DNA of 64,000 nt. Origin: Quatrionicoccus australiensis. Lineage in GTDB: Bacteria; Pseudomonadota; Gammaproteobacteria; Burkholderiales; Rhodocyclaceae. The position numbers and the translations under genes are program-made. The notes beneath the pieces were generated by a model. It was given only the letters and a program-made list of their open reading frames with translations. It did not search any database and was not told the DNA's origin. Shown in pieces: positions 17,305-24,477 of the stretch; position 1 is the first letter of the stretch; each line of letters opens with the position of its first letter. The stretch is from the NCBI RefSeq assembly GCF_020510425.1, contig NZ_JAHBAH010000001.1, positions 620,001-684,000 on the forward strand, written 5' to 3'.

Positions 17305-17318
17305 TTGATCAAGATCAT
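17305..17318 (+). promoter_or_regulatory. FNR/DNR-type box upstream of an exported-protein gene
   Basis: TTGATCAAGATCAT matches TTGAT-N4-ATCAA with one mismatch. Centred about 64 bp before the start codon at 17376, a distance compatible with class II activation (-41.5) and a short leader. Suggests that the exported-protein genes respond to anaerobiosis or NO like nosZ. Confidence 0.7.
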
Positions 17319-17375
17319 TTTTGCTGGCGGCCGGGCGGGAAAGAATGGCGGCTCCATGCACCCGGATGCAAAACC

Positions 17376-18053
17376 ATGATCTCACTGCCCCGCCGGCTTG
17401 TTTCGCTGCTACTGGTCGCAGCACTGCCCGGCATTGCCCACGCCGAAGGCGGTGCCAGCCTGTACGCACGTCTCGCCGGCCAGGCCAAAGCCGGCACCTG
17501 CTTCGAAGTCGACGTTGACCTCGGCAACGGGCCGGGGCTGAACGGCGACAACGGCGAACTGACCTACCCGATGGCCTTCAACAACGTCGCCGAGGGCTGG
17601 AGCTGGCAGCCGGGCAGCCAGCCCGAGCTGGAAGACTATTACCGCTACAAATACCTGCCCCTCGGCTCGACCGAGGAAGCCCGCGGCGAATACCGGGCAG
17701 AAGACCAGATCGGCGAAATGCAGACCATGCAGGTGCGCTGGCGCTACGATTACTTCCTCGCCTTCGACAATATTTATGATTTCTACCGACGCGAAGTCAA
17801 TGACGCCGCCGGTTTTGCCAGCCATCTGCCGACCAGCCTGGCCGCCGGCACGGCCATGCGCGCCCGGGCCTGCCTGGAGGAACCGCTGAGCAGCGAAAGC
17901 ACCACCTTCTGGAAGGCGACGCACGGCCAGCCGGTCGATTTCACCCTGAAAAAACGTTACCTGATCGGCAAGCTACAGGCGATCGACTTTGTCGACCGCC
18001 AAAGCGCGACCATAATCAGCAGCGTCACTCCCCTGCCGCAGGCGGCCCCCTGA
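17376..18053 (+). CDS. Exported protein of unknown function
   Basis: 225 residues with a signal peptide (about 1-23, AHA cleavage). The mature protein is acidic and rich in Tyr and Trp (EGWSW, DYYRYKY, RWRYDYFLAFDNIYDFY) and has two cysteines (GTCFEVD and RACLEEP) that could pair. I do not recognise the family. Preceded by a good FNR-type box and followed without a gap by the next exported protein, so it probably belongs to the nitrous-oxide-respiration regulon. Function unknown. Confidence 0.78.
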   Translation: MISLPRRLVSLLLVAALPGIAHAEGGASLYARLAGQAKAGTCFEVDVDLGNGPGLNGDNGELTYPMAFNNVAEGWSWQPGSQPELEDYYRYKYLPLGSTEEARGEYRAEDQIGEMQTMQVRWRYDYFLAFDNIYDFYRREVNDAAGFASHLPTSLAAGTAMRARACLEEPLSSESTTFWKATHGQPVDFTLKKRYLIGKLQAIDFVDRQSATIISSVTPLPQAAP

Positions 18054-18091
18054 TGCCCAGCCCGCGCTCCACTCCTGATTACGGATATGCC

Positions 18092-18460
18092 ATGACCCAC
18101 CCCAAGCCCAGCCTCGCCCGCACGCTCGTTTTTGCCCTGGCCGGCGCGTTGACCGCCGGCAACTGCCTCGCCGCCGACGAACTGACGCCAGCACTGCAGG
18201 CCAGCGTCAGCAGCCTCGGCCAGCTCAATGGCCAGGCCCTGGCCTGCAAGCAAATGGCACTGAGCACCCGCCTGCGCAACATCCTGATCCAGGACGCGCC
18301 CAAGGAGCGGACGGTCGGCGAAGCATTCGAACAAGCCACCCAGGAAGCGTATCTGGCACAGGGCCAGGCCGGCAAGGCCTGCCCGGACAGCAAGTCACTG
18401 GCCGGCCGGGTTGATGCTGCCGCCGTCGAATTGCGCCGCGCCGTCGGGCAAGCACACTGA
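18092..18460 (+). CDS. Small exported protein of unknown function with C-x-x-M motif
   Basis: 122 residues from the ATG at 18092, which opens a clear signal peptide (cleavage near CLAADE). An ATG at 18053, overlapping the previous stop, is possible but would add 13 non-signal residues. The mature chain is helical and Gln/Ala-rich and contains LACKQM, another C-x-x-M motif, and KACPDSK. Not recognised. Lies directly before the SCO gene (2 bp gap), which suggests co-translation and a link to copper-site assembly. Confidence 0.72.
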   Translation: MTHPKPSLARTLVFALAGALTAGNCLAADELTPALQASVSSLGQLNGQALACKQMALSTRLRNILIQDAPKERTVGEAFEQATQEAYLAQGQAGKACPDSKSLAGRVDAAAVELRRAVGQAH

Positions 18461-18462
18461 GC

Positions 18463-19068
18463 ATGGTCATGCTGCGGCGCTGGCTGATCCTGCTTTACCT
18501 CGGCTCCCTGCTGACCGCCGTGCCGGCGCTCGCCGAGCCGGCCCACCAGTTGCTCGCCGGCGAAGCCACTACGGTCAATCCGCGCTACCTGCTGATCGGC
18601 CCGGATGGTCAGGCGGTCAGCGACCAGGACTGGCGCGGCCGTTTCCAGCTGATCGCTTTCGGCTACACCTATTGCCCGGACATCTGTCCGACCACGCTGG
18701 TCGACATGGCCGAACTGCTCAAACAGCTCGGCCCCGACGCCGACCGCGTGCAAGGCATCTTCATTTCGGTCGATCCGGAGCGCGACACGCCGCGCGTGCT
18801 GCAAACCTACACGCGCTTCTTCGATGCCCGCATCCTCGGCCTGAGCGGCACACCCGAACTGGTCCAGCGTGCGGCGCGCAACTACCGGGTGCGCTATGCC
18901 AAGGTCGCCGGCAAGGATGCCAAAAACTATGCGGTCGACCATTCGGCAGGACTCTATTTGCTCGATCCCGCCGGCCAGTTCGTCAAGAAATTCGCTTACG
19001 GCCGACCGGTTGATGAAATCCTCGCCGAACTCCGCGTCTTCCTGAGCACGCTCGAAGCGCAGCGCTGA
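18463..19068 (+). CDS. SCO1/SenC-family copper chaperone
   Basis: 201 residues with an N-terminal signal or anchor (about 5-24) and a thioredoxin-like fold. The copper ligands of the family are present: C-x3-C (Cys71, Cys75 in YCPDICP) and a distal His160 (VDHSAG); the DPERDTP motif is also typical. SCO proteins prepare the cysteines of a CuA site and donate copper, together with PCuAC. No cytochrome oxidase genes are near, so NosZ CuA is the likely client. Two in-frame ATGs (18463, 18469) are possible starts. Confidence 0.92.
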   Translation: MVMLRRWLILLYLGSLLTAVPALAEPAHQLLAGEATTVNPRYLLIGPDGQAVSDQDWRGRFQLIAFGYTYCPDICPTTLVDMAELLKQLGPDADRVQGIFISVDPERDTPRVLQTYTRFFDARILGLSGTPELVQRAARNYRVRYAKVAGKDAKNYAVDHSAGLYLLDPAGQFVKKFAYGRPVDEILAELRVFLSTLEAQR

Positions 19069-19112
19069 GTTCCGGCATTTACCCGCAGCCCTCCGGCTTC
19101 CCAGGAAAGATC

Positions 19113-19751
19113 ATGGCTAAACATCCGCTCCACCATTTCATCGCCCTTTGCTGCGCCACGCTGCCGCTGTTCGCCAGTGCAGCCGACGCCGACAGCCCCC
19201 CGGCCAGCGAGAAAATCGCCCGCGGCCTGTTGCTGCAACACGCCGGCCGGATGATTTTCACGCCCTGCCGCGAGCGCACCTACGTCCAGCTCGAAGACAC
19301 CTCGCCCGGCCAGCAGCTGAGCGCCGCCCTGGTCAAGCTCGGCCTCGCTGAAAACAAGCCGCTCTACGTCGAATTCATGGGTCTGGCCGAAGCCGATCGC
19401 CTCAAGGTGTCGTGGATCAACTTTGCCCACACCGATGCGCGCTGCCAGGCCAGCGCCAATCCGGACGAGAAATGGCGCGCCCTCGGCAATGCGCCGGACT
19501 GGGCAATGCACCTGAGCGAGCAGCAAGTCCGGCTGGAACAGGCCGGCCAGCCCGAATTCCGGCAGAAGGAAATCGTCATCGATGCGAGCGGCGAAGCCGT
19601 CAACATTGCAGTCGGCAAGGAGCGGCCCGAACAATGGCGGCTGACCCGGCAATTGTGCAGCAGCCAGGACAAGAACAGCCTGTTCGGCTGGCAGGCCGAG
19701 CTGCGGCGCCCGGGCAAGCTCCTGCGCGGCTGCGCCTGGCAGGGTTACTGA
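19113..19751 (+). CDS. Exported protein of unknown function with four mature cysteines
   Basis: 212 residues with a signal peptide (about 1-23, SAA/DAD region). The mature protein has four cysteines (FTPCRER, DARCQAS, RQLCSSQ, LRGCAWQ), enough for two disulfides, and looks mainly beta-stranded. I do not recognise the family. Last gene of the plus-strand run that starts at the PCuAC chaperone; a CGGTCGACCG palindrome follows 23 bp after its stop. A periplasmic function is visible; anything more specific is not. Confidence 0.75.
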   Translation: MAKHPLHHFIALCCATLPLFASAADADSPPASEKIARGLLLQHAGRMIFTPCRERTYVQLEDTSPGQQLSAALVKLGLAENKPLYVEFMGLAEADRLKVSWINFAHTDARCQASANPDEKWRALGNAPDWAMHLSEQQVRLEQAGQPEFRQKEIVIDASGEAVNIAVGKERPEQWRLTRQLCSSQDKNSLFGWQAELRRPGKLLRGCAWQGY

Positions 19752-19774
19752 AAAACTGCTGCCGAACGAATCCA

Positions 19775-19833
19775 CGGTCGACCGATGTTTTTAGGTGAAA
19801 ATACGTTCTGCCCGCCGGTCGACCGCTGCGGGC
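19775..19833. repeat. Two CGGTCGACCG palindromes in tandem
   Basis: Cores lie at 19775-19784 and 19816-19825. The second is flanked by GCCCGC and GCGGGC arms. The pair fills the gap before the MenA-like gene and overlaps an ATG at 19785, which argues against that codon as the gene start. Confidence 0.65.
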
Positions 19834-19865
19834 CAGCCATTCTCTCTAGCCGAAAGTCCGATCCG

Positions 19866-20792
19866 TTGACCAAACTGCCGCCGCCCCTCGCTTACCCGGT
19901 AACCCGCCCCAAGGCCTGGCGCATTGCCTGGCTGGCGATCCGGCCGCGCACGCTGAGCGTTTCGGTCGCCCCCGTTCTCGTCGGTTCCAGCCTGGCCTGG
20001 GCCGAAGGCAGCAACGTACACTGGCTGGCCCTGTTTGCCGCGCTGTGCTGCGCGACGCTGATCCAGATCGCGACCAACCTGCACAACGATGCGGTCGACT
20101 GCGAAAAAGGCAACGATTTGCCCGACCGTCCCGGCCCGCTACGCGTCACCGCCGCCGGCTGGGTGACGCCGGGCACGGTGCGGCGCGCCGCGCTGGGCAG
20201 CTTTGCCGCCGCCTTCCTGCTCGGCATCTACCTGGCCGCGGTCGGCGGCTGGCCGATCGTCGGCATCGGCCTCGCCTCGCTGCTCGCCGGCTGGTCCTAC
20301 TCGGGCGGCCCACGGCCGATTTCCTATTCGCCCTTCGGCGAACTGTTCGTGCTCTTCTTCTTCGGCGTGCTCGCCGTCGGCGGCAGCGTCTGGCTGCAAG
20401 GGCACGCGCCCGACGCCAGCACGCTGCTCGCCGGTCTCGTCTGCGGCCTGCCGGCCGCCGCCGTGCTGGTCGTCAACAACACGCGCGACCGCATCGCCGA
20501 CCTGCGCGTCGGCCGCCGCACGCTGGCCGCGCTGCTCAGCCGGGCCGGCGCGACGCGCGCCTACGCACTGATGATGCTGCTGCCTTTCGCGCTGCTGCCG
20601 CTGCTCGCCTGGTTCGGTCACGGCGGCGCCCTGCTCGGCCTGCTCGCCCTGCCCAACGCACTTGCCAAGGTACGCGCCTTCGCCGCCGCCAGTAGCGCCC
20701 CGGCGCTCAATCCTCTGCTGCCGGCCACCGCGCGCTGCGGCCTGATCCTCGCCGTGCTGCTCACCGCCGGTTTCCTGCTCGAACTCGCCTGA
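19866..20792 (+). CDS. menA: MenA-like UbiA-family prenyltransferase
   Basis: About 308 residues from a TTG at 19866. Eight or so membrane helices, with the polyprenyl-diphosphate motif N-D-x-x-D (HNDAVDCEKGND) and the second motif NNTRDRIADLRVGRRT, match 1,4-dihydroxy-2-naphthoate prenyltransferase, which makes demethylmenaquinone. With UbiE in the nos operon this puts two menaquinone steps around nosZ. An ATG at 19785 is in frame but sits inside the palindromic repeat and adds unlikely sequence, so I prefer the TTG; the exact start is uncertain. The stop overlaps the next gene start. Confidence 0.83.
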   Translation: MTKLPPPLAYPVTRPKAWRIAWLAIRPRTLSVSVAPVLVGSSLAWAEGSNVHWLALFAALCCATLIQIATNLHNDAVDCEKGNDLPDRPGPLRVTAAGWVTPGTVRRAALGSFAAAFLLGIYLAAVGGWPIVGIGLASLLAGWSYSGGPRPISYSPFGELFVLFFFGVLAVGGSVWLQGHAPDASTLLAGLVCGLPAAAVLVVNNTRDRIADLRVGRRTLAALLSRAGATRAYALMMLLPFALLPLLAWFGHGGALLGLLALPNALAKVRAFAAASSAPALNPLLPATARCGLILAVLLTAGFLLELA

Positions 20793-21655
20793 TGGATATC
20801 CTGCTCCCGCTCAGCCTCGCCTTCATCATGTTTTCGCTCGGGATCAGCCTGCAGCCGGCCGATTTCCGGCGCGTCTTCGCCAGCCCGCGCGCGATCGGCA
20901 TCGGTCTCGGCATCCAGATCCTCGGCCTGCCGCTGCTCGCCTTTCTGCTCCTCAGCCTGTTCGGCATCGGCGGCGAGATGGCGGTCGGCGTCATGATCCT
21001 GGCCAGCACGCCGGGCGGCGTCAGCGCCGGTTTGCTCACCCTGCTCGCCGGCGGCGAAACGGCGCTTTCGGTCTCGTTGACCGCCATCACCAGCCTCGGC
21101 GTGCTGTTCACGCTGCCGCTCACGGTCGGCCTGGCGCTGGCGCATTTCGCCGGCAACGAAGCCAGCCTGCAGATGCCGGCCATGCGCACCGGCGTCGGCG
21201 TCTTCCTGATCACCGTACTGCCGGTCTGCCTCGGCATGTTCTTCCGGCAACGCAAACAGCAACTGGCCGGCCGCCTGGAAAAGCCGCTCGCCCGGCTGTC
21301 GACCGTATTGTTCATCCTCATCGTACTCGCCACCTTCGTCGCCCAGCGCGAAGTCGTGCTCGGCAACCTGCCCAGCCTCGGGCCGCTGCTCGTCGTCCTC
21401 AACCTGCTGACCATGGGGCTGGGTTTCGTCGCCGGCGGTCTCGGCGGCCTGCCGCGCCGGCAACAACTGGCGCTGGCCATGGAATGCGGCCTGCACAACG
21501 CGGCGCTCGGCATTTTCGTCGCCAACCTGCTGCTGCAGGTGCCGGCGCTGGCCGCACCGAGCGTGGTCTATGCCTTCCTGATGAATTTCTCGGCTTTCGG
21601 CCTCGTCTTCCTGGCCCGCCGGCGCTGTCCGGCGACGGACGCCAGCCCGGCCTAG
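20792..21655 (+). CDS. BASS-family (bile acid:sodium symporter-like) transporter
   Basis: 287 residues with about nine to ten hydrophobic helices, no signal peptide, and the SBF/BASS features ASTPGGVSAGLLTLLAGG and ECGLHNAALG. These proteins carry organic anions with sodium; the substrate cannot be told from sequence. Starts on the last base of the MenA-like stop region (TGATGG), so it is co-transcribed with it. Convergent with fur. Confidence 0.88.
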   Translation: MDILLPLSLAFIMFSLGISLQPADFRRVFASPRAIGIGLGIQILGLPLLAFLLLSLFGIGGEMAVGVMILASTPGGVSAGLLTLLAGGETALSVSLTAITSLGVLFTLPLTVGLALAHFAGNEASLQMPAMRTGVGVFLITVLPVCLGMFFRQRKQQLAGRLEKPLARLSTVLFILIVLATFVAQREVVLGNLPSLGPLLVVLNLLTMGLGFVAGGLGGLPRRQQLALAMECGLHNAALGIFVANLLLQVPALAAPSVVYAFLMNFSAFGLVFLARRRCPATDASPA

Positions 21656-22086
21656 CTCGGCGGGCTGGCCTTTTCTGGCTCGCAATCCGGACAGTAGCCG
21701 TACAGCGTCAGGTGGTGCTCGGCCAGGCGGTAGCCGTTGCTGGCGGCGATTTCCTGCTGCCGCGTCTCGATCAGCGGGTCGCCGAATTCCCTGACCCGGC
21801 CGCACTTGAGGCAGACCAGGTGATCGTGGTGCTTGCCGTCGTTGATCTCGTAGACCGACTTGCTGCCGTCAAAGACCTGGCGCGACAGCGCACCGACCTC
21901 ATCGAGCTGGGCGAGGACGCGATACACCGTGGCCAGGCCGATGTCGTCGCCCTGGCGGATAAGCAGGCGATGCACCTCCTCGGCGCCAAAGTGGCTGCCG
22001 GCATGCCCGCTGAACACTTCGAGAACTTTCTGGCGCGGGTAAGTGACCTTGAGACCGAGGCGGCGCAATTCATCCTTCGTATTCAT
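21652..22086 (-). CDS. fur: Fur-family metalloregulator
   Basis: 144 residues with the winged helix (LKVTYPRQKVLEVF, DIGLATVYRVLAQL) and the metal-binding dimer domain (HHDHLVCLKCGRV, and CPDC near the C terminus). The H-H-D-H and C-x-x-C patterns are canonical for Fur. The start overlaps the DUF2325 gene stop (ATGA), so fur is the last gene of a four-gene operon whose upstream region has Fur-box-like sites, implying autoregulation. A Zur role cannot be excluded from sequence alone. Confidence 0.9.
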   Translation of the reverse strand: MNTKDELRRLGLKVTYPRQKVLEVFSGHAGSHFGAEEVHRLLIRQGDDIGLATVYRVLAQLDEVGALSRQVFDGSKSVYEINDGKHHDHLVCLKCGRVREFGDPLIETRQQEIAASNGYRLAEHHLTLYGYCPDCEPEKASPPS

Positions 22087-23357
22087 TGGCCCGTCCCATC
22101 GCCGGAATTGCCCTTGCCCAGCGCGTTGACCGCCCGCCCGAAGCTGCCCAGGCCGCTGTTCTTGACAAACATGCAGGGCTTGCCGGTGCGCTTGCACTGC
22201 TCCTTGACCCGCCAGTAGGCGTTGTGACTGATGCAGCCGGCCTGGCAGATGACGATGTCGGCAGCCGCGAGCGCGCCGTCGATGCGGTGCAGGCTTTCCT
22301 CGAGGCCGCCATCGTGGTGCAGGAAATGGCCGCCCGACTGCTCGACCACCTCGCGGTAGGAATTGACGCTGCCCGAACGCCCGCCGACGCACAGCACGCA
22401 TTTGCCCGACAACTGCGGCCCGGGCAGATCAGCCAGATCGTCTTCGTCGGTCCGGCTCAGCGACTCGATGGTCTCCTCGGCGTACTTGGCGAAGTCGCGC
22501 AGGCGGGTCAGTTCGCGCGTCAGTTCCTCGTTTTCCTGGCGCGTCGCGCGCGCCCGCTCTTCGGCATTGGCCAGGCGCTGCGTCAGTTTCTGGCGCGATT
22601 CGAGATCGGGCAGCGCTTCGCGCAGCGTATCGGAAGCGCGCGCCAGGTTGCTCGCCTGCGCTTCCCTGGCGACCAGTTCGGCGCGCAACTGGGCGATCGT
22701 CTGCGCCGCTTCCTGCGCCTGCGTCGCGCGCTTCTGGCGCAGATCTTCCGCGTCGGCCAAGGCCGCGTCGAGGCGGGCCTGCAACTCGGCATTCTTCGCC
22801 TGCGCATTGACCAGGGACTGCTGCTCGGTGCGCTCATGCGCGCCGAGCTGGTGCTGGATCATGTGGATGTCGCCGTAGATTTCCTGCTCGAGCTGCTCGT
22901 TGCTGCATGGGTGCGTCCAGCATGCCCAGAGAACGGCCGGGATGTCGCGCTTGGTGCGACAGGCGGCCTGCCAGGCACGGCGCAGTTCGGCGGCCGACTT
23001 GCAGGCGGCGAGCTGGCGAATGCTCAGCTGGTAACGCTTTTCCAGCGATTTCTGCAGGATTTCGGCGAGACGGCTTCTTTCCTCGCAGGCGCCGACTGCC
23101 GTGGTGTGCAGCATGAAATCCGAGGCATCGCGCGGCAGGTGCATGACCTTGTGCATCAGGCGGCGCAATTCGTCGCACTCGAAGCAGACGCCGACGATGG
23201 GGCAATGGAACTTGTGGGAAATCTCCCACAGCTTGCGCCGGCGCGAACCGACCGCAACTTGCGCCTTGGGCGGGGCGAGCGGCGTCATCGCCTCGGCGAG
23301 CAGGGAATGGGCACTGCCGAAGGAGCCGCCGGCGACATGAAAGGGAAATCCGGACAT
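22083..23357 (-). CDS. DUF2325 domain protein with long coiled coil
   Basis: 424 residues. An N-terminal domain with C-P-I-V-G-V-C-F-E-C cysteines near residue 55, a helical region, a long coiled coil (about 170-310, Glu/Arg/Gln/Ala rich), and a C-terminal Rossmann-like DUF2325 domain (VLCVGGRSGSVNSYREVV to KPCMFVKNSG) with several cysteines (CQAGC, EQCK, KPCMF). Start at 23357 is backed by GGAGA with 6-nt spacing. Function of the family is unknown. Operon membership with fur and Fur-like sites suggests an iron- or redox-linked role. Confidence 0.85.
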   Translation of the reverse strand: MSGFPFHVAGGSFGSAHSLLAEAMTPLAPPKAQVAVGSRRRKLWEISHKFHCPIVGVCFECDELRRLMHKVMHLPRDASDFMLHTTAVGACEERSRLAEILQKSLEKRYQLSIRQLAACKSAAELRRAWQAACRTKRDIPAVLWACWTHPCSNEQLEQEIYGDIHMIQHQLGAHERTEQQSLVNAQAKNAELQARLDAALADAEDLRQKRATQAQEAAQTIAQLRAELVAREAQASNLARASDTLREALPDLESRQKLTQRLANAEERARATRQENEELTRELTRLRDFAKYAEETIESLSRTDEDDLADLPGPQLSGKCVLCVGGRSGSVNSYREVVEQSGGHFLHHDGGLEESLHRIDGALAAADIVICQAGCISHNAYWRVKEQCKRTGKPCMFVKNSGLGSFGRAVNALGKGNSGDGTGQ

Positions 23358-23377
23358 CGATGTTCTCCGCAAAGTAA

Positions 23378-23641
23378 TCAGGAATGGCTGGGCAGCGGCC
23401 CGGACGCGACGCCCGGGCCGCCTCGGAGCGCCGCATTGACGGCCGCGGGAGCAGGCGCCAGGCTGTTTTCGAGACGCCGGCTGGCCCGCTCGCAGAGGCC
23501 GCGCACGTCGGCGTCGAGATCGTCGAATTCGCTGAGTTGCTCGAGCAGGCGAATGGCGTGCCGGGTCGAATGCGGGCAGCCGGTTTCCTGGTGAATCAGC
23601 AACTGACTCACGACGCCGGCCCAGAAGTTATTGCTCGGCAT
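23378..23641 (-). CDS. Hypothetical protein, iron-locus operon
   Basis: 87 residues, no signal peptide, mostly helical with an acidic middle (EQLSEFDDLDADV) and an Ala/Pro/Gly-rich tail. Not recognised. It lies between the DUF2325 gene (20-bp gap) and the 51-residue membrane protein gene (12-bp gap), all on the same strand, so it is likely co-transcribed with fur. Confidence 0.65.
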   Translation of the reverse strand: MPSNNFWAGVVSQLLIHQETGCPHSTRHAIRLLEQLSEFDDLDADVRGLCERASRRLENSLAPAPAAVNAALRGGPGVASGPLPSHS

Positions 23642-23653
23642 GTTCGCCCCCGC

Positions 23654-23809
23654 TCAAAAACAGCTCAACGCGAGCCAGAGAAAGCCGGCCGCGATCGCAA
23701 TGCTGAAATAGAGACTGTCCGGCCGGATCAGCGCCCGCCCACTCGGGGCGGCCGGGGATGGCCGACGGCTGGCGGCCTGGCCGTCGGACTGCAAGAAAAT
23801 GATGTGCAT
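23654..23809 (-). CDS. 51-residue single-span membrane protein, first gene of the fur operon
   Basis: A short gene supported by a strong ribosome site (GGAGG about 5 nt before the ATG at 23809). The product starts MHIIFLQSDGQ, has a Pro/Arg/Ser linker, and ends with one hydrophobic helix (YFSIAIAAGFLWLALS) and CF. Not recognised; tail-anchored small membrane protein. It is the gene nearest to the Fur-box-like site at 23870-23888. Confidence 0.6.
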   Translation of the reverse strand: MHIIFLQSDGQAASRRPSPAAPSGRALIRPDSLYFSIAIAAGFLWLALSCF

Positions 23810-23869
23810 GCTGCCTCCACGAGAGGATTGCCGGATTGGCTGGCTAGCACGCAGGCTTGGCTGGCTTGT

Positions 23870-23888
23870 TGAGAATCATTCTTATCAA
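23870..23888. promoter_or_regulatory. Fur-box-like site upstream of the fur operon
   Basis: TGAGAATCATTCTTATCAA resembles the 7-1-7 Fur motif (TGATAAT-A-ATTATCA) with a few mismatches, and lies about 62-80 bp upstream of the first gene of the minus-strand operon. A further degenerate match (AATGAGAACCGTTGTTATT) begins near 23910. The whole stretch is AT-rich against a GC-rich background. Confidence 0.6.
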
Positions 23889-24001
23889 AAACATTGGCAT
23901 TGTCAAGCAAATGAGAACCGTTGTTATTTGGTTAGTAAGTTGCTCGACAACTTGCCCGGCAAATTGGCAGGCACTCCGGGCTTGCATTTTGCCCAAACTT
24001 A

Positions 24002-24020
24002 AATAACAATAATTCTCATT
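24002..24020. promoter_or_regulatory. Second Fur-box-like site, toward the S4 gene
   Basis: AATAACAATAATTCTCATT, an imperfect Fur-box match on the rpsD-facing side of the intergenic region 23810-24187. It may serve the plus-strand genes. Between the two sites there is only AT-rich, gene-free sequence. Confidence 0.45.
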
Positions 24021-24187
24021 CGCCAGCAAATGGCGAAAAACGCCTAGCCAGCCAGCGCGCCGCAATCGCCCCCAGCCAGCCGGATTTCCCTGTCACCAGG
24101 GGGCTGCATGCGGCAGCGGATTGTTCGTACCGGCAAGACCGGAGCCGGCATCCGCTCGCATCCCTCCGCAACTCAAGTGCACTCTTC

Positions 24188-24454
24188 ATGGATATCGAAC
24201 CGATGCCGCTCGCGCTTCGCCTGGCGGCGATCGTCGCCCTGCTTTCGGCCAGCGCCCTGCGCGGCACCACCTGCAACAAGACCGATGCCCTGTGCGCCCA
24301 TCTCGCCGCAGCGGCGGGCGCCGACGGCATCGATCCGCGTCTGCGCAGCACCCTGGAACAAATCCTGGCCGGCTGGCAGGCGGTCGACTGTCAGCCCGCC
24401 TCGATTTCGAGCGAATTTTTCCCGTTGACCGTACCCGGTCAGCTTCTCCACTAA
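24188..24454 (+). CDS. Possible small exported protein, unrecognised
   Basis: 88 residues starting with a hydrophobic stretch (LALRLAAIVALLSASALRG) that could be a signal peptide, followed by Cys residues (TTCNKTDALCAH, VDCQP). No clear ribosome site. It precedes the S4 gene by 23 bp on the same strand and would share the AT-rich, Fur-box-containing promoter region. It could be a chance reading frame; confidence is low. Confidence 0.4.
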   Translation: MDIEPMPLALRLAAIVALLSASALRGTTCNKTDALCAHLAAAAGADGIDPRLRSTLEQILAGWQAVDCQPASISSEFFPLTVPGQLLH

Positions 24455-24477
24455 CCGTTCACTGGAAAGAACACGCA

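Noticed and set aside
19785..19865. ATG at 19785 as the start of the MenA-like gene
   Set aside because: It begins at the edge of one CGGTCGACCG palindrome and the next 27 codons include a second copy; the sequence has no ribosome site and no match to the family N terminus. The TTG at 19866 is preferred, though not proven.
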